Notes: generated from the sequence alone by a model not told the origin. Shown: positions 29,805 to 41,837, numbered from the stretch's first letter. The stretch: DNA of 64,000 nt from Rhodoferax sp. (GCA_031291305.1 JARLJH010000048.1:310001-374000); one strand, 5' to 3'. Made by a program: numbers and translations.

Positions 29805-30422
29805 ATGACGTTATACGCGGTAAACATTCAGACGCTCAAGGCGCAGGTTGATGGTGCTTTGGGGGCCTTGGTTCAAAGCAGTGTTGTCAAATGGGGTGAG
29901 TTGACACTTGTGGTTAAAGCTGCTGATTACATCCAGGCGGTCAGTACCTTGAGAGATCACCCAGATTGCAAATTTGAGCAACTGATTGATCTGTGTGGCG
30001 TGGATTATTCAACCTACAAAGATGAACCGCTCGTTGGTTCTCGCTTTTGTGTGGTACTACATTTGTTGTCAGTAAGTCTGAATCAGCGTGTGCGCCTTAA
30101 GGTCTTTGCGACAGATGACGAGGCGCCGATCTTGCGTTCAGTCTGTGACATCTGGAGTGCTGCTAACTGGTTTGAACGTGAAGCGTTTGACTTGTATGGC
30201 ATTATGTTTGAAGGCCACACTGATCTGCGTCGGATTTTGACCGACTACGGATTTATCGGTCACCCATTTCGTAAGGATTTTCCTTTGTCTGGCAACGTTG
30301 AAATGCGTTATGACGCAGAGCAAAGGCGTGTGGTTTACCAGCCTGTCACGATTGAGCCGCGTGAAATCACGCCGCGCATCATCCGCGAAGAGAATTATGG
30401 AGGCCTGCCGCAGGCGCAGTAA
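29805..30422 (+). CDS. nuoC: NADH-quinone oxidoreductase subunit C
   Basis: Peripheral-arm subunit (30-kDa type) that packs against NuoD near the quinone site. The 205-residue protein ends with the family signature [20 protein letters not shown], then [20 protein letters not shown]. It starts at the ATG after AAAGGAA, 10 nt downstream of nuoB; the frame is open upstream within nuoB but the family starts here. Confidence 0.96.
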   Translation: MTLYAVNIQTLKAQVDGALGALVQSSVVKWGELTLVVKAADYIQAVSTLRDHPDCKFEQLIDLCGVDYSTYKDEPLVGSRFCVVLHLLSVSLNQRVRLKVFATDDEAPILRSVCDIWSAANWFEREAFDLYGIMFEGHTDLRRILTDYGFIGHPFRKDFPLSGNVEMRYDAEQRRVVYQPVTIEPREITPRIIREENYGGLPQAQ

Positions 30423-30425
30423 GTT

Positions 30426-31679
30426 ATGGCGGAGATTAAAAACTACACCCTTAATTTCGGGCCACAGCACCCGGCGGCTCATGGTGTGCTGCGTTTGGTT
30501 CTGGAGCTTGACGGCGAAGTGATCCAGCGGGCTGATCCGCATATCGGCTTGTTGCATCGGGCTACTGAGAAGCTGGCAGAAAACAAGACCTATCTGCAGA
30601 CTTTGCCATATATGGATCGCTTGGACTACATGTCCATGATGTGTAACGAACAGGCTTACTGTCTGGTCATCGAAAAGATGCTGGACCTGGAAGTACCCCT
30701 TCGTGCGCAGTACATCCGGGTGATGTTTGCCGAAATCACCCGGTTGCTCAACCATTTGCTCTGGGTAGGTGCACACGCCATTGACTGCGGTGCCATGACG
30801 GTCATGTTGTATGCATTCCGTGAACGTGAAGACTTGCTTGATGCATATGAAGCGGTTAGTGGCGCGCGCATGCACGCTGCTTACTTTCGGCCCGGTGGCG
30901 TCTATCGCGATTTGCCCGATACGATGCCACGTCATGCGCCTAACAAGATTCGCAGTGCAAAGTCGACACAGGAACTCAACCGCAACCGCGGTGGCAGTCT
31001 GTTGGATTTCATTGATGACTTTACGCAGCGGTTCCCAACCTATCTGAGTGAATACCACACGCTCCTGACTGAAAACCGGATATGGAAGCAGCGCACGGTG
31101 GGCATTGGTGTGGTAACCCCAGAGCGCGCATTGAATCTCGGGTTTACCGGGCCGATGTTGCGTGGCTCTGGTATCGCTTGGGATCTGCGCAAGCAGCAAC
31201 CCTATGAGGTGTATGACCGGCTCGACTTCGATATACCGGTGGGTAAGACTGGCGACACCTACGACCGTTATCTGGTGCGCATGGAGGAGATGAAGCAATC
31301 CAATCGGATCATTAAGCAGTGTGTGGACTGGTTGCGAGTCAATCCTGGCCCTGTCATCACGGACAACCACAAGATTGCGCCTCCTGACCGGGAATCCATG
31401 AAAACCAACATGGAAGACTTGATTCACCACTTCAAACTATTTACCGAAGGTTTTGCCGTCCCGGAAGGCGAGGCTTACTCAGCCATCGAGCATCCCAAGG
31501 GCGAGTTTGGCATCTACATGGTCAGTGACGGGGCCAATAAGCCTTATCGCATGAAAATTCGGCCCCCCGCCTTCGTGCATCTGGCTGCGCTCGATGAGAT
31601 GGGCAAAGGGCACATGATTGCCGATGCGGTGGCAATCATTGGCACGATGGATATTGTGTTTGGGGAAGTTGACCGATGA
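30426..31679 (+). CDS. nuoD: NADH-quinone oxidoreductase subunit D
   Basis: 49-kDa-type subunit that forms the quinone-binding pocket with NuoB. The 417-residue protein shows [20 protein letters not shown] near the N-terminus, with the quinone-site histidine in PQHPAAHG, and [14 protein letters not shown]. The C-terminus ends [15 protein letters not shown], as in most homologues. Its stop overlaps the nuoE start by 4 nt (ATGA). Confidence 0.98.
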   Translation: MAEIKNYTLNFGPQHPAAHGVLRLVLELDGEVIQRADPHIGLLHRATEKLAENKTYLQTLPYMDRLDYMSMMCNEQAYCLVIEKMLDLEVPLRAQYIRVMFAEITRLLNHLLWVGAHAIDCGAMTVMLYAFREREDLLDAYEAVSGARMHAAYFRPGGVYRDLPDTMPRHAPNKIRSAKSTQELNRNRGGSLLDFIDDFTQRFPTYLSEYHTLLTENRIWKQRTVGIGVVTPERALNLGFTGPMLRGSGIAWDLRKQQPYEVYDRLDFDIPVGKTGDTYDRYLVRMEEMKQSNRIIKQCVDWLRVNPGPVITDNHKIAPPDRESMKTNMEDLIHHFKLFTEGFAVPEGEAYSAIEHPKGEFGIYMVSDGANKPYRMKIRPPAFVHLAALDEMGKGHMIADAVAIIGTMDIVFGEVDR

Positions 31680-32167
31680 TTTCAGAAAAATCACTCGCGG
31701 CCTTTGCAAAAGAGGTTGCCAAATATCCAACTGAACAACGACAGTCAGCCGTGATGGCTTGCCTGCAAATTGTGCAGCAGGAACTGGGTTTTGTCAGTCC
31801 CGAGAGTGAACGCTTGGTTGCTGATTACCTCGGTATGGCTCCGATAGCGGTCCATGAAGTCACCAGCTTCTACAACATGTACAACCAAAAACCGACGGGT
31901 AAGTACAAGTTCAACGTATGCACCAACCTTCCCTGCCAGTTGCGTCAGGGAGCTCAGGCGATGGAGCATTTGAAATCCAAGCTGGGTATTGAGTCCAACC
32001 AGACGACACCTGACGGGCTGTTCACGCTTCAGGAATGCGAGTGTTTGGGAGCTTGTGCAGACTCACCGGTGATGCTGGTGAATGACACGAACATGTGCAG
32101 TTTCATGACTGACGAGAAGCTTGATCAATTGGTTGACGGTCTGCGCGCGATGGAGGTGAAGTCATGA
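31676..32167 (+). CDS. nuoE: NADH-quinone oxidoreductase subunit E
   Basis: 24-kDa-type subunit with the [2Fe-2S] cluster N1a. The 163-residue protein has a thioredoxin-like fold with four cysteine ligands: two in [11 protein letters not shown] and two in [15 protein letters not shown]. It overlaps nuoD upstream and nuoF downstream by 4 nt each, indicating coupled translation. Confidence 0.97.
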   Translation: MISEKSLAAFAKEVAKYPTEQRQSAVMACLQIVQQELGFVSPESERLVADYLGMAPIAVHEVTSFYNMYNQKPTGKYKFNVCTNLPCQLRQGAQAMEHLKSKLGIESNQTTPDGLFTLQECECLGACADSPVMLVNDTNMCSFMTDEKLDQLVDGLRAMEVKS

Positions 32168-33516
32168 GTGTTGACAGCTTTCTGGCGCAGTTCCAGTCAT
32201 CCGGTGTGCAAACCTGCTTTCACAACCGGCATATCAATCCGCAAATTTTTGCAGGCTTAGATGGTTCCAACTGGCACCTGAAGGATTACGAAGCCCGTGG
32301 TGGTTATCAAGCGTTGCGTCAGGTGCTGGGCAAAGACGGTGGTGTGGGACTGACACAGGATCAGGTTATTGCGACTGTCAAGGAGTCAGGCTTGCGGGGT
32401 CGTGGTGGTGCCGGTTTTCCGACTGGACTGAAGTGGAGTTTCATGCCTCGTCAGTTTCCGGGGCAAAAATATCTGGTCTGCAATTCTGATGAAGGTGAAC
32501 CTGGGACCTGTAAAGACCGAGACATCATGGAGTTCAATCCGCATATCGTGATTGAAGGCATGATCATCGCTGCTTATGCCATGGGTATTTCCGTTGGTTA
32601 CAACTACATTCACGGCGAAATTTTTCACACCTATCGGCGTTTTGAAGAGGCACTGGATGAGGCGCGGGCTGCCGGACTGTTGGGCAACAACATTCTCGGT
32701 ACGGACTTCAGTTTCCAGTTGCACGCGGCGCATGGGTTTGGTGCCTACATTTGTGGGGAAGAGACCGGCTTGCTGGAGTCGCTTGAGGGCAAGAAAGGGC
32801 AGCCGCGTTTCAAACCGCCGTTTCCCGCCAGTTTTGGCTTGTACGGTAAACCAACCACTATCAATAACACCGAAACATTCGGAGCGGTCCCTTGGATCAT
32901 CCGCAACGGTGGGCAGGCCTATCTGGAATGCGGCAAGCCCAATAACGGTGGCACCAAGATTTACTCAGTGAGTGGTGATGTCGCGTTGCCTGGTAACTAT
33001 GAAGTGCCGATGGGTACACCGTTTGCCGCGTTGCTGGAATTGGCTGGGGGTGTGCGCGCTGGGCACAAACTCAAGGCAGTGATTCCGGGTGGATCGTCCT
33101 CGCCCGTGCTACCCGCCAGCATCATGATGGATTGCACCATGGACTACGACTCCATCGCCAAGGCGGGCTCCATGTTGGGTTCGGGTGCCGTCATTGTCAT
33201 GGACGACTCGCGGTGCATGGTGAAGAGTTTGCAGCGACTCAGTTACTTTTACATGCATGAGTCATGTGGGCAGTGCACGCCCTGCCGGGAAGGTACGGGC
33301 TGGATGTCGCGCGTGGTTGACCGCATCGAGAACGGCTTGGGTCGCGAGGCCGACCTAGCCCTGCTGAATTCTGTGGCAGAAGACATTCAGGGACGGACGA
33401 TTTGTGCGCTCGGTGATGCTGCGGCTATGCCTGTGCGCGCCATGCTCAAGCATTACATGCCTGAGTTTGAGTACCACATCGCACACAAAACCTGCATGGT
33501 CCCAGCATACGTTTGA
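32164..33516 (+). CDS. nuoF: NADH-quinone oxidoreductase subunit F
   Basis: 51-kDa-type subunit that oxidises NADH through FMN and the [4Fe-4S] cluster N3. The 450-residue protein has the NADH/FMN glycine-rich region [29 protein letters not shown], and cluster ligands in [12 protein letters not shown] and [13 protein letters not shown]. The start overlaps nuoE by 4 nt (ATGA). Confidence 0.98.
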   Translation: MSVDSFLAQFQSSGVQTCFHNRHINPQIFAGLDGSNWHLKDYEARGGYQALRQVLGKDGGVGLTQDQVIATVKESGLRGRGGAGFPTGLKWSFMPRQFPGQKYLVCNSDEGEPGTCKDRDIMEFNPHIVIEGMIIAAYAMGISVGYNYIHGEIFHTYRRFEEALDEARAAGLLGNNILGTDFSFQLHAAHGFGAYICGEETGLLESLEGKKGQPRFKPPFPASFGLYGKPTTINNTETFGAVPWIIRNGGQAYLECGKPNNGGTKIYSVSGDVALPGNYEVPMGTPFAALLELAGGVRAGHKLKAVIPGGSSSPVLPASIMMDCTMDYDSIAKAGSMLGSGAVIVMDDSRCMVKSLQRLSYFYMHESCGQCTPCREGTGWMSRVVDRIENGLGREADLALLNSVAEDIQGRTICALGDAAAMPVRAMLKHYMPEFEYHIAHKTCMVPAYV

Positions 33517-33527
33517 GTGAGCACCAG

Positions 33528-35666
33528 ATGATTGAAATTGAACTCGATGGACAAAAAGTAGCTATTGAACAGGGTAGCACGGTGATGCATGCTGCTGAAA
33601 AGGCAGGAACCTATATACCGCATTTTTGCTACCACAAGAAGCTCAGTATCGCTGCGAGTTGCCGCATGTGTCTGGTGGATATCGAGAAGATGCCCAAACC
33701 GATGCCTGCTTGCGCGACGTCAGTCACTCAGGGCATGGTGGTGCGCACGAAGTCCGACAAGGCTATCAAGGCGCAGCAGTCGGTCATGGAATTTTTGCTG
33801 ATCAATCACCCTCTGGACTGTCCAATTTGTGACCAAGGCGGTGAATGCCAGTTGCAGGATCTTGCGGTGGGCTATGGTGCGGCTGCATCCCGTTACGAGG
33901 AAGAGAAGAGAGTGGTTCACGTCAAGGATGTGGGCCCGCTGATTTCCATGCAGGAAATGAGCCGTTGCATTCACTGTACCCGTTGTGTGCGGTTTGGTCA
34001 GGAAATCGCTGGTGTGATGGAGTTGGGCATGTCTCACCGTGGTGAACATGCCGAGATCGAGACCTTCATGGGTCAGACGATTGACTCAGAGTTGTCGGGC
34101 AACATGATTGACATCTGTCCTGTGGGCGCACTGACCAGCAAGCCGTTTCGCTACAGCGCACGGACTTGGGAGCTGTCACGTCGCAAGTCAATCAGTCCGC
34201 ATGATTCGACCGGGGCCAATTTGATTGTGCAAGTCAAGAACAACAAGGTCATGCGTGTTGTTCCTCTTGAAAATGAAGCTGTCAATGAATGCTGGATCGC
34301 AGATCGTGACCGGTTTTCCTACGAGGCACTCAATAGCACCGACCGTCTGACGACGCCGATGATTAAGCAGGGAGGGGAGTGGCGGGGTGTCGACTGGAAA
34401 ACAGCCCTGGAATACGTGGCACATGGGTTGACTAATATCAAGGCAGATCATGGCGCGACTGCGATTGGCGCGTTGGTCAGCCCACATAGCACCCTGGAAG
34501 AGTTATATCTGGCTGCTGCTGTTGTCCGTGGCTTAGGTAGCGACAACATCGACTACCGACTTCGTCATGCCGAGTTCGAGTCGGCTCGAAATGGCGCGCG
34601 CTATCTGGGCATGCCGATTACCGATTTGTCCTTGTTGCAGAGTGTTCTCGTCGTTGGCTCCAATCTTCGCAAAGATCATCCGTTGTTTGCGCAGCGTGTG
34701 CGCCAAGCCACCAGATTGGGTTGTGCTGTTAGCGTTGTGAATGCAAACGAAGTGAATTGGGCGATGCCAGTGGCCCATACCAGCGTTTCTCCAGCATCCG
34801 GTTGGGTGCAAGCACTAGCTGATATTGCTGCGGCAATCGCATTGGAAAAAAATGTCGATGCACCCCAGGCGGGCAACGTGACTGAAGTTGCGCGTGCTAT
34901 CGCGAACTCGCTATTAAGCGCGGAACGAAAAGCTGTTCTGCTAGGCAACGCGGCGGCGCATCATGCGCAGGCCAGTCAATTGCTAGCTTTGGTCAACTGG
35001 ATTGGTGAGCACACGGGGGCTACTTTTGGCTACCTTACCGAAGCGGCGAACACGGTTGGCGCCCAAGTGGCTGGTGCCCTGCCGCAGGCACTGGGACTCA
35101 ACGCGGGTCAAATGCTGGCAGGAGCACTGAAGGCTGTGATTTTGCTTAATACCGAGCCGCAATTTGACAGTGCCGCTGGCGCAGCATCAGTGACGGCACT
35201 TGGAGACAGCCAAATGGTGGTTACATTGAGCCCTTTCAAGGCGAATATGGATATCAGCGATGTGCTCCTTCCTGTTTCCCCATTTACTGAAACCTCTGGA
35301 ACGTTTATTAACGCCGAGGGCCGGGTGCAGAGTTTTCATGCAGTGGTCAAGCCGTTGGCGGAAACGCGGCCTGCATGGAAGGTATTCAGGGCGTTGGCCA
35401 ATATTCTCAATTTGCCAGATTTTGATTTTGAGTCCACTCAGGACGTGTTGAAGCAGTCGCTGGCAGACGATCTAGGTGTTGTGCCTTCACATGTGCCTGT
35501 CGCTCTCTTGAGCAACGCCAGTGGTTTGCCGATGGGCTCACAAGCAGTTTCAGTGGAACCCTGTGTTGCCGGTATCTATCAGCTCGATGGCATTGTGCGT
35601 CGTGCTCCAGCACTGCAAAGTACGGCAGATGCCAAAGCAGCGCAGACCCAGGAGGTGGCAGCATGA
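33528..35666 (+). CDS. nuoG: NADH-quinone oxidoreductase subunit G
   Basis: 75-kDa-type subunit that passes electrons through clusters N1b, N4 and N5. The 712-residue protein has an N-terminal [2Fe-2S] ferredoxin domain ([20 protein letters not shown]), the His/Cys N5 motif in [15 protein letters not shown], the N4 motif [10 protein letters not shown] with [13 protein letters not shown], and a molybdopterin-oxidoreductase-like remainder. The ATG at 33528 ([16 protein letters not shown]) is preferred over an in-frame TTG at 33513 that overlaps nuoF, because homologues begin MIEIELDG. It overlaps nuoH by 4 nt. Confidence 0.96.
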   Translation: MIEIELDGQKVAIEQGSTVMHAAEKAGTYIPHFCYHKKLSIAASCRMCLVDIEKMPKPMPACATSVTQGMVVRTKSDKAIKAQQSVMEFLLINHPLDCPICDQGGECQLQDLAVGYGAAASRYEEEKRVVHVKDVGPLISMQEMSRCIHCTRCVRFGQEIAGVMELGMSHRGEHAEIETFMGQTIDSELSGNMIDICPVGALTSKPFRYSARTWELSRRKSISPHDSTGANLIVQVKNNKVMRVVPLENEAVNECWIADRDRFSYEALNSTDRLTTPMIKQGGEWRGVDWKTALEYVAHGLTNIKADHGATAIGALVSPHSTLEELYLAAAVVRGLGSDNIDYRLRHAEFESARNGARYLGMPITDLSLLQSVLVVGSNLRKDHPLFAQRVRQATRLGCAVSVVNANEVNWAMPVAHTSVSPASGWVQALADIAAAIALEKNVDAPQAGNVTEVARAIANSLLSAERKAVLLGNAAAHHAQASQLLALVNWIGEHTGATFGYLTEAANTVGAQVAGALPQALGLNAGQMLAGALKAVILLNTEPQFDSAAGAASVTALGDSQMVVTLSPFKANMDISDVLLPVSPFTETSGTFINAEGRVQSFHAVVKPLAETRPAWKVFRALANILNLPDFDFESTQDVLKQSLADDLGVVPSHVPVALLSNASGLPMGSQAVSVEPCVAGIYQLDGIVRRAPALQSTADAKAAQTQEVAA

Positions 35667-36739
35667 TTGACATCATTTTTTCCACCGGCCTTGGACTGTT
35701 TGCCGCATCGTGGTGGACAGAGATAGCTTGGCCGCTGATCTGGGCACTGTTGAAGGTGGTTCCCGTGTTGATGGTTGTGTTGGGGGCTGTTACTTATGCC
35801 ACCCTGTGGGAACGAAAGTTGTTGGGTTGGGCCCAAATCCGCCTCGGTCCCAATCGCGTGGGTCCTTGGGGTTTACTGCAGCCGATTGCTGATGCTTTGA
35901 AACTGATGACCAAGGAAATTGTCAGACCAAATGCATCTGACAAGTTTCTTTTCTATCTCGGACCGGTTCTCACCGTTGCGCCAGCGTTGGCGGCATGGGC
36001 TGTCGTTCCTTTTGGTCCGGAGGTGGCTGTGGCTAACCTGAACGCCGGATTGTTGTTTTTGATGGCCATTGCCTCGATGGAGGTTTATGGCGTGATCATT
36101 TCGGGATGGTCTTCCAACTCCAAGTATGCGTTCTTGGGCGCATTGCGGGCTTCGGCGCAGATGGTGAGCTATGAAATTGCCATGGGTTTCTGCTTCTTGA
36201 TTGTGCTGATGGTGTCCAACAGTTTGAACATGACCGACATCGTAATGGGGCAGAGCAAGGGGCGGTTTGCAGAGATGGGCTTGGATTTCCTCTCCTGGAA
36301 CTGGTTGCCGCTGTTGCCGATCATGGTGGTCTATTTTGTTTCAGGATTGGCCGAAACCAATCGTACGCCGTTTGATGTGATCGAGGGTGAATCTGAGATT
36401 GTGGCGGGCCACATGGTGGAGTATTCCGGTATGTCTTGGGCCATGTTTCAGATGGCTGAGTACGCCAATATCTGGTTGGTATCGATTCTTTCAGTGACGA
36501 TGTTTTTCGGTGGTTGGATGTCGCCTATTGATGGCTTAAATTGGATTCCTGGCTGGATCTGGCTGGGACTCAAGACGTTTGCAGTGATGACAGTGTTCAT
36601 CTGGGTGCGAGTCACTTTCCCTAGGTTTCGTTATGACCAGGTCATGCGCTTGGGCTGGAAGATCTTTATTCCCGTGACTTTGGTGTGGCTGGTGGTGATT
36701 GGTGTCTGGATGCAGACACCATGGAACATTTGGAAGTAA
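35663..36739 (+). CDS. nuoH: NADH-quinone oxidoreductase subunit H
   Basis: Membrane subunit that forms the entrance of the quinone chamber. The 358-residue protein has about eight transmembrane helices and the conserved loops [20 protein letters not shown] and [20 protein letters not shown]. Coupled to nuoG by an ATGA overlap. Confidence 0.98.
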   Translation: MIDIIFSTGLGLFAASWWTEIAWPLIWALLKVVPVLMVVLGAVTYATLWERKLLGWAQIRLGPNRVGPWGLLQPIADALKLMTKEIVRPNASDKFLFYLGPVLTVAPALAAWAVVPFGPEVAVANLNAGLLFLMAIASMEVYGVIISGWSSNSKYAFLGALRASAQMVSYEIAMGFCFLIVLMVSNSLNMTDIVMGQSKGRFAEMGLDFLSWNWLPLLPIMVVYFVSGLAETNRTPFDVIEGESEIVAGHMVEYSGMSWAMFQMAEYANIWLVSILSVTMFFGGWMSPIDGLNWIPGWIWLGLKTFAVMTVFIWVRVTFPRFRYDQVMRLGWKIFIPVTLVWLVVIGVWMQTPWNIWK

Positions 36740-36751
36740 TTCGAGTCGCTT

Positions 36752-37285
36752 ATGTCAACCCCTACTTTGAACACCAGTAAGAGTTCTCCAGTGAGTGCTT
36801 TTTCGCTGTCTGACTTTTTCTCCAGTTTCTTGCTGTCGGAGCTTTTCAAGGGCATGCGACTCACAGGTAAATATGCTTTCAAAAGCAAGATTACTCTTGA
36901 GTACCCAGAAGAAAAGACACCTTTATCGCCTCGCTTTCGTGGCTTGCATGCCTTGCGTCGTTACGAGTCCGGTGAGGAGCGCTGTATTGCCTGCAAGTTA
37001 TGTGAGGCGGTGTGTCCCGCAATGGCTATCACCATTGAATCTGAAGAGAGGGTGGATGGTTCTCGTCGCACCACTCGCTATGACATTGACTTGACCAAGT
37101 GCATTTTTTGCGGATTTTGTGAGGAAAGTTGCCCAGTGGATTCCATTGTGGAGACGAATATTCTGGAATATCACGGTGAAAAGCGAGGCGATTTGTACTT
37201 CACCAAAGAAATGCTTTTGGCTGTTGGTGATCGATTTGAGCCAGAGATCGCTGCCAGTAAATTGGCCGATGCCAAATATCGTTGA
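36752..37285 (+). CDS. nuoI: NADH-quinone oxidoreductase subunit I
   Basis: TYKY-type subunit with clusters N6a and N6b. The 177-residue protein has an amphipathic N-terminal helix ([20 protein letters not shown]) and two ferredoxin motifs, [12 protein letters not shown] and [12 protein letters not shown]. The first 20 residues are Ser/Thr-rich and look variable. The start is 12 nt after nuoH. Confidence 0.97.
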   Translation: MSTPTLNTSKSSPVSAFSLSDFFSSFLLSELFKGMRLTGKYAFKSKITLEYPEEKTPLSPRFRGLHALRRYESGEERCIACKLCEAVCPAMAITIESEERVDGSRRTTRYDIDLTKCIFCGFCEESCPVDSIVETNILEYHGEKRGDLYFTKEMLLAVGDRFEPEIAASKLADAKYR

Positions 37286-37310
37286 TCCGTCGTAAGAAAG
37301 AGTCCGAATC

Positions 37311-37970
37311 ATGAGTGTCACGACTGGTCTGTTTTACCTGTTTTCTGCCATCTTGCTGGTGTCTGCGTTTCGTGTCATCACGACACCCAATCCAGTGCAT
37401 GCTGTGTTGTACCTTGTTCTTACGTTTTTTCAAGCATCCATGATCTGGATGTTGTTGAAAGCGGAGTTCTTGTCATTGACCTTGGTGTTGGTGTATGTCG
37501 GTGCGGTAATGGTCTTGTTCCTTTTTGTGGTGATGATGCTGGACGTGAATCTTGAAGAAATGCGGCAGGGTTTTTGGAAGCATTTACCACTGGCTGCCGG
37601 GCTAGGCATTTTGCTTATTGTTGAGATGTCTGGAGTGTTGTTGGGCGGTTTTCGAGTCAGTGACGAGCCGAAGGCTGCCACGGCCTTAGCCAACACAGGC
37701 GTGCAACTTTCCAACAGCAAGGAACTGGGCAAGTTGCTTTATACCCAGTATCTGTACCCGCTCGAAGTCGCGACCGCCATCTTGTTGGTAGGCATGATCG
37801 CAGCCATTGCCTTGACGCTGAGGCAGCGCAAAGACAGCAAAGTGATTGATGCGGGAGCACAAGTTCGTGTAAAGGCGAAAGATCGGATGACCGTGGTGAA
37901 ACTAGCTGCTACCCAACCAGCCTTGCCCATAAAGGCACCCGATGAACCATCAGTGGGGGGTAAAGCATGA
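37311..37970 (+). CDS. nuoJ: NADH-quinone oxidoreductase subunit J
   Basis: Membrane subunit with five transmembrane helices, including the pi-bulge helix region [20 protein letters not shown] that links quinone chemistry to proton movement. The 219-residue protein ends in a basic cytoplasmic tail of about 45 residues. Overlaps nuoK by 4 nt. Confidence 0.96.
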   Translation: MSVTTGLFYLFSAILLVSAFRVITTPNPVHAVLYLVLTFFQASMIWMLLKAEFLSLTLVLVYVGAVMVLFLFVVMMLDVNLEEMRQGFWKHLPLAAGLGILLIVEMSGVLLGGFRVSDEPKAATALANTGVQLSNSKELGKLLYTQYLYPLEVATAILLVGMIAAIALTLRQRKDSKVIDAGAQVRVKAKDRMTVVKLAATQPALPIKAPDEPSVGGKA

Positions 37971-38275
37971 GTTTGACATTGGGGCATTTTCTGACATTGG
38001 GCGCTATGTTGTTTGCGCTCTCTGTGATTGGCATTTTTTTGAACCGGAAAAATCTGATCGTTTTGCTGATGGCGATCGAACTGATGTTGCTTGCTGTCAA
38101 TACCAACTTCATCGCGTTCTCGCATTACCTGGGTGACCTGCACGGACAGATATTTGTGTTTTTCATCTTGACCGTTGCCGCCGCAGAATCTGCCATTGGA
38201 CTGGCGATTCTTGTCGTGTTGTTCCGCAACAAATCAAATATTAACGTGGACGAACTTGATTCGTTAAAGGGGTAA
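37967..38275 (+). CDS. nuoK: NADH-quinone oxidoreductase subunit K
   Basis: MrpC-like membrane subunit with three helices. The 102-residue protein has the conserved glutamates in [16 protein letters not shown] (helix 2) and [14 protein letters not shown] (helix 3), which are part of the proton path. Starts at the ATGA overlap with nuoJ. Confidence 0.97.
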   Translation: MSLTLGHFLTLGAMLFALSVIGIFLNRKNLIVLLMAIELMLLAVNTNFIAFSHYLGDLHGQIFVFFILTVAAAESAIGLAILVVLFRNKSNINVDELDSLKG

Positions 38276-38281
38276 CAGGAA

Positions 38282-40312
38282 ATGAGTCAAACCCTATCCG
38301 CACCCCTCTTGGTAGCGGTTCCCCTGGCGCCGCTTTTTGGTGCTTTGGTCGCTGGCATCATGGGAACCAAGTTTGGTGGCAATAGCATCGGACGCCGTGC
38401 GTCTCATTCTGTTGCCATTCTTGGCGTTCTGCTGTCTTTCGTCCTGTCTGCCTTGGTGCTCAAAAGCGTAGCTATGGATGGTGCTCGCTTCAATGAGTCT
38501 ATCTATACCTGGATGGTGGTTGGTGGCATGAAGATGGAGGTCGGCTTTCTGGTTGATGGTCTTACCGCCATGATGATGTGCGTTGTTTCCTTCGTGTCTT
38601 TGATGGTTCACATTTACACCATTGGCTACATGGAAGACGACGACGGATACAACCGCTTTTTCTCATATATTTCCCTGTTCACCTTTTCTATGCTGATGCT
38701 CGTCATGAGCAATAACCTGCTGCAGTTGTTCTTTGGATGGGAAGCTGTAGGCCTGGTTTCCTATCTCCTGATCGGGTTTTGGTACAACAAGCCGTCAGCT
38801 ATTTTTGCCAACATGAAGGCTTTTTTGGTGAACCGTGTCGGCGATTTTGGCTTTATCTTGGGTATCAGTCTGATCGCGGCCTATGCCGGAACTTTGAGTT
38901 ACGCGGAAGCATTCGCCAAAGCGCCAGAACTGGCTGCCATGACCTTACCCGGCACAGACTGGATGCTCGTTAGCGTGATTTGCATTTGCTTGTTCATTGG
39001 CGCTATGGGTAAGTCGGCACAGTTTCCGCTCCATGTCTGGTTGCCTGACTCCATGGAAGGTCCAACACCCATTTCGGCCCTGATTCATGCTGCGACGATG
39101 GTGACGGCAGGTATTTTCATGGTGGCTCGGATGTCACCCTTGTTCGAGTTGAGTGAAGCCGCGCTGAATTTCATCATGATCATCGGGGCGATTACAGCCT
39201 TGTTCATGGGTTTTTTGGGGATCATCCAGAACGATATCAAGCGTGTGGTGGCCTACTCGACGCTGTCGCAGTTGGGGTACATGACGGTCGCCTTGGGGGC
39301 TTCGGCCTATTCGGTCGCAGTTTTCCATCTGATGACACATGCTTTCTTTAAAGCATTGCTGTTCCTGGCTGCTGGCTCCGTGATCATGGGCATGCACCAT
39401 AACCAGGATATTCGATGGATGGGTGGTGTGCGCAAATACATGCCGATCACCTGGGTTACTTCGTTGATTGGTTCCTTGGCATTGATCGGAACACCGTTCT
39501 TTTCAGGGTTCTATTCCAAAGACGAAATCATCATGGCGGTTCACGCCAGCCATTTACCCGCATCAGGTTTTGCCTATTTTGCAGTGATGGCAGGCGTGTT
39601 TGTCACTGCGTTTTACACCTTCCGTCTCTACTTCTTGGTATTTCATGGTACAGAGCGTTATGACCAGAATCCTGATGCGCACCATGGGCATGATGATCAC
39701 AGTCATGCTCATGATAGTCATGCGGATCAGCATCACCCCAAAGAGTCACCTTGGGTTGTTACTATTCCGTTGATCATGCTGGCGATACCCTCACTGATCA
39801 TCGGTTACTTCACTATCGGACCTATGTTGTTTGGCGATTTTTTCAAAGACGCCATCTTTGTGAATCCTGAAATTCACCACGGAATGGAAGTTCTTTCAGA
39901 GGAATTCCACGGTGCCGCTGCGCTAGCCGCACACGGGTTTTCGGCAACACCGTTCTGGCTTGCCCTAGCTGGTGTTGTCTCGGCTTTCTATATGTACATG
40001 GTTAATCCCGCCTTTCCTGAAGCTATTAAACGTAGTGTGCTGCCTTTATATAACCTGTTGGAAAACAAGTACTACATGGATTGGTTTAACGAGAATATTC
40101 TGGCCCGAGGTACGCGAGGTTTGGGCGTGCTGCTGTGGAAAGTCGGAGATCAGACTTTGATTGACGGTGCAGCGGTTAACGGTTCTTGGCGAGCGGTTGG
40201 TGTGATTTCCAGTGTGGTCAGGAAATTCCAGACCGGATTCCTGTATGACTACGCACTCACGATGGTGCTGGGCATTTTCGTGCTGATGACGTATTTCGTC
40301 TGGCTCAAATAG
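38282..40312 (+). CDS. nuoL: NADH-quinone oxidoreductase subunit L
   Basis: Distal antiporter-like proton channel of complex I. The 676-residue protein has some 16 membrane helices. The key glutamate is in LLQLFFGWEAVGLVSYLLIG and the channel lysines are in AMGKSAQFPLHVWLPDSMEG and FFKALLFLAAGS. The long lateral C-terminal helix is present. Odd feature: a histidine-rich cytoplasmic or periplasmic loop at residues 467-485 has nine histidines in 19 residues. Six nt after nuoK. Confidence 0.97.
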   Translation: MSQTLSAPLLVAVPLAPLFGALVAGIMGTKFGGNSIGRRASHSVAILGVLLSFVLSALVLKSVAMDGARFNESIYTWMVVGGMKMEVGFLVDGLTAMMMCVVSFVSLMVHIYTIGYMEDDDGYNRFFSYISLFTFSMLMLVMSNNLLQLFFGWEAVGLVSYLLIGFWYNKPSAIFANMKAFLVNRVGDFGFILGISLIAAYAGTLSYAEAFAKAPELAAMTLPGTDWMLVSVICICLFIGAMGKSAQFPLHVWLPDSMEGPTPISALIHAATMVTAGIFMVARMSPLFELSEAALNFIMIIGAITALFMGFLGIIQNDIKRVVAYSTLSQLGYMTVALGASAYSVAVFHLMTHAFFKALLFLAAGSVIMGMHHNQDIRWMGGVRKYMPITWVTSLIGSLALIGTPFFSGFYSKDEIIMAVHASHLPASGFAYFAVMAGVFVTAFYTFRLYFLVFHGTERYDQNPDAHHGHDDHSHAHDSHADQHHPKESPWVVTIPLIMLAIPSLIIGYFTIGPMLFGDFFKDAIFVNPEIHHGMEVLSEEFHGAAALAAHGFSATPFWLALAGVVSAFYMYMVNPAFPEAIKRSVLPLYNLLENKYYMDWFNENILARGTRGLGVLLWKVGDQTLIDGAAVNGSWRAVGVISSVVRKFQTGFLYDYALTMVLGIFVLMTYFVWLK

Positions 40313-40325
40313 GAGAATTACAAAA

Positions 40326-41801
40326 ATGGGTTTTTTGAGCCTGTCTATCTGGACACCAATCGTCTTTGGTGCGGTTTTGTTGGCATTGGGTCGGGAAGAC
40401 CAAGTACGCGCAGTTCGTTGGATAGCGCTGCTTGGTGCGGTACTTGGCTTGTTGGTGACTTTGCCTCTTTACTTACGCTTTGATACTTCCACAGCCGCGA
40501 TGCAATTTGGTGAGATGAGCTCGTGGATCGGGCGATTCAATGTCAACTATCACCTGGGCGTTGATGGTATTTCGCTGTGGTTTGTACTGTTGACCGCATT
40601 TATCAACGTGATTGTCGTGATCGCTGGTTGGGAGGTCATCAAGACCCGTGTCAATCAGTACATGGGTGCCTTTCTGATTTTGAGCGGTTTGATGATCGGT
40701 GTGTTTTGTGCGCTCGATGGCATGCTGTTTTACGTGTTCTTTGAGGCAACCTTGATCCCGATGTATCTGATCATTGGTGTCTGGGGTGGACCCAACAAAA
40801 TATACGCTTCGTTCAAGTTCTTTTTGTACACCTTGCTGGGCTCTTTGCTGATGTTGGTGGCGTTGATTTACCTCTACGTTCAATCCGGTAACAGCTTTGA
40901 TTTGGCGGTCTGGTACAAATTGCCCCTGGGCAGCACGGCACAGACTCTGTTGTTTTTCGCGTTCTTATCAGCCTTTGCGGTCAAGGTGCCCATGTGGCCG
41001 GTGCATACTTGGTTACCTGATGTGCACGTGGAAGCGCCCACCGGCGGTTCTGCTGTTTTGGCCGCCATCATGCTGAAACTGGGTGCATATGGGTTTTTGC
41101 GATTTTCACTACCTATTGCCCCCGACGCTTCCCACCATTGGGCAGGTTTGATGGTGGGGCTGTCTTTGGTGGCTGTCGTTTACGTGGGTCTAGTTACTTT
41201 AGTACAGAAGGATATGAAGAAGCTGGTGGCCTATTCGTCAGTAGCGCACATGGGTTTTGTTACGTTGGGTTTTTTTATTTTCAATGACTTGGGTATCTCC
41301 GGCGGTATCGTGCAAATGATTTCCCATGGTTTTGTTTCTGCAGCGATGTTTCTTGCGATTGGTGTTTTGTATGACCGGATGCATTCGCGCGAAATTGCCG
41401 ATTACGGTGGTGTGGTCAATACCATGCCTAGATTCACTGCTTTTGCCATGCTGTTTGTCATGGCGAACTGTGGCTTGCCGGGAACTGCCGGTTTCGTTGG
41501 TGAATGGATGGTGATCCTGGGTGCCGTCAAGGTAAATTTCTGGGTAGGCATGGCGGCGGCGAGTGCGCTGATTTTTGGTGCAGCTTATTCATTGTGGATG
41601 TTTAAGCGGGTCTATCTTGGCCCGGTTGCCAACGACCATGTCAAGCATTTATTAGATATCAACAAACGTGAATTTTTCTTCCTGGCTTTGCTGGCTGTTG
41701 CTGTGTTGTACATGGGTATCTACCCGAAGCCGTTTACAGATGTGATGGATGTTTCAGTAGCTGAACTTCTGAAACATGTGGCGCAATCCAAGTTGCCCTA
41801 A
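40326..41801 (+). CDS. nuoM: NADH-quinone oxidoreductase subunit M
   Basis: Middle antiporter-like proton channel. The 491-residue protein has 14 membrane helices, the conserved glutamate in MLFYVFFEATLIPMYLIIGV, and the channel segment SAFAVKVPMWPVHTWLPDVH with its lysine. A ribosome site (AGGAG) lies 10 nt before the ATG. Confidence 0.97.
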   Translation: MGFLSLSIWTPIVFGAVLLALGREDQVRAVRWIALLGAVLGLLVTLPLYLRFDTSTAAMQFGEMSSWIGRFNVNYHLGVDGISLWFVLLTAFINVIVVIAGWEVIKTRVNQYMGAFLILSGLMIGVFCALDGMLFYVFFEATLIPMYLIIGVWGGPNKIYASFKFFLYTLLGSLLMLVALIYLYVQSGNSFDLAVWYKLPLGSTAQTLLFFAFLSAFAVKVPMWPVHTWLPDVHVEAPTGGSAVLAAIMLKLGAYGFLRFSLPIAPDASHHWAGLMVGLSLVAVVYVGLVTLVQKDMKKLVAYSSVAHMGFVTLGFFIFNDLGISGGIVQMISHGFVSAAMFLAIGVLYDRMHSREIADYGGVVNTMPRFTAFAMLFVMANCGLPGTAGFVGEWMVILGAVKVNFWVGMAAASALIFGAAYSLWMFKRVYLGPVANDHVKHLLDINKREFFFLALLAVAVLYMGIYPKPFTDVMDVSVAELLKHVAQSKLP

Positions 41802-41837
41802 ACCATCCAACATAGACATCCTAGACAAGAGACACAC

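Noticed and set aside
30138-31430. A 430-codon antisense frame across nuoC-nuoD
   Set aside because: nuoC and nuoD are unmistakable on the plus strand; the antisense product has no recognisable features.
37895-37945. Repeat-like AGCTGCTACCC..GCCC in the nuoJ tail
   Set aside because: Only the left half is similar and no hairpin forms; the tail is variable anyway.
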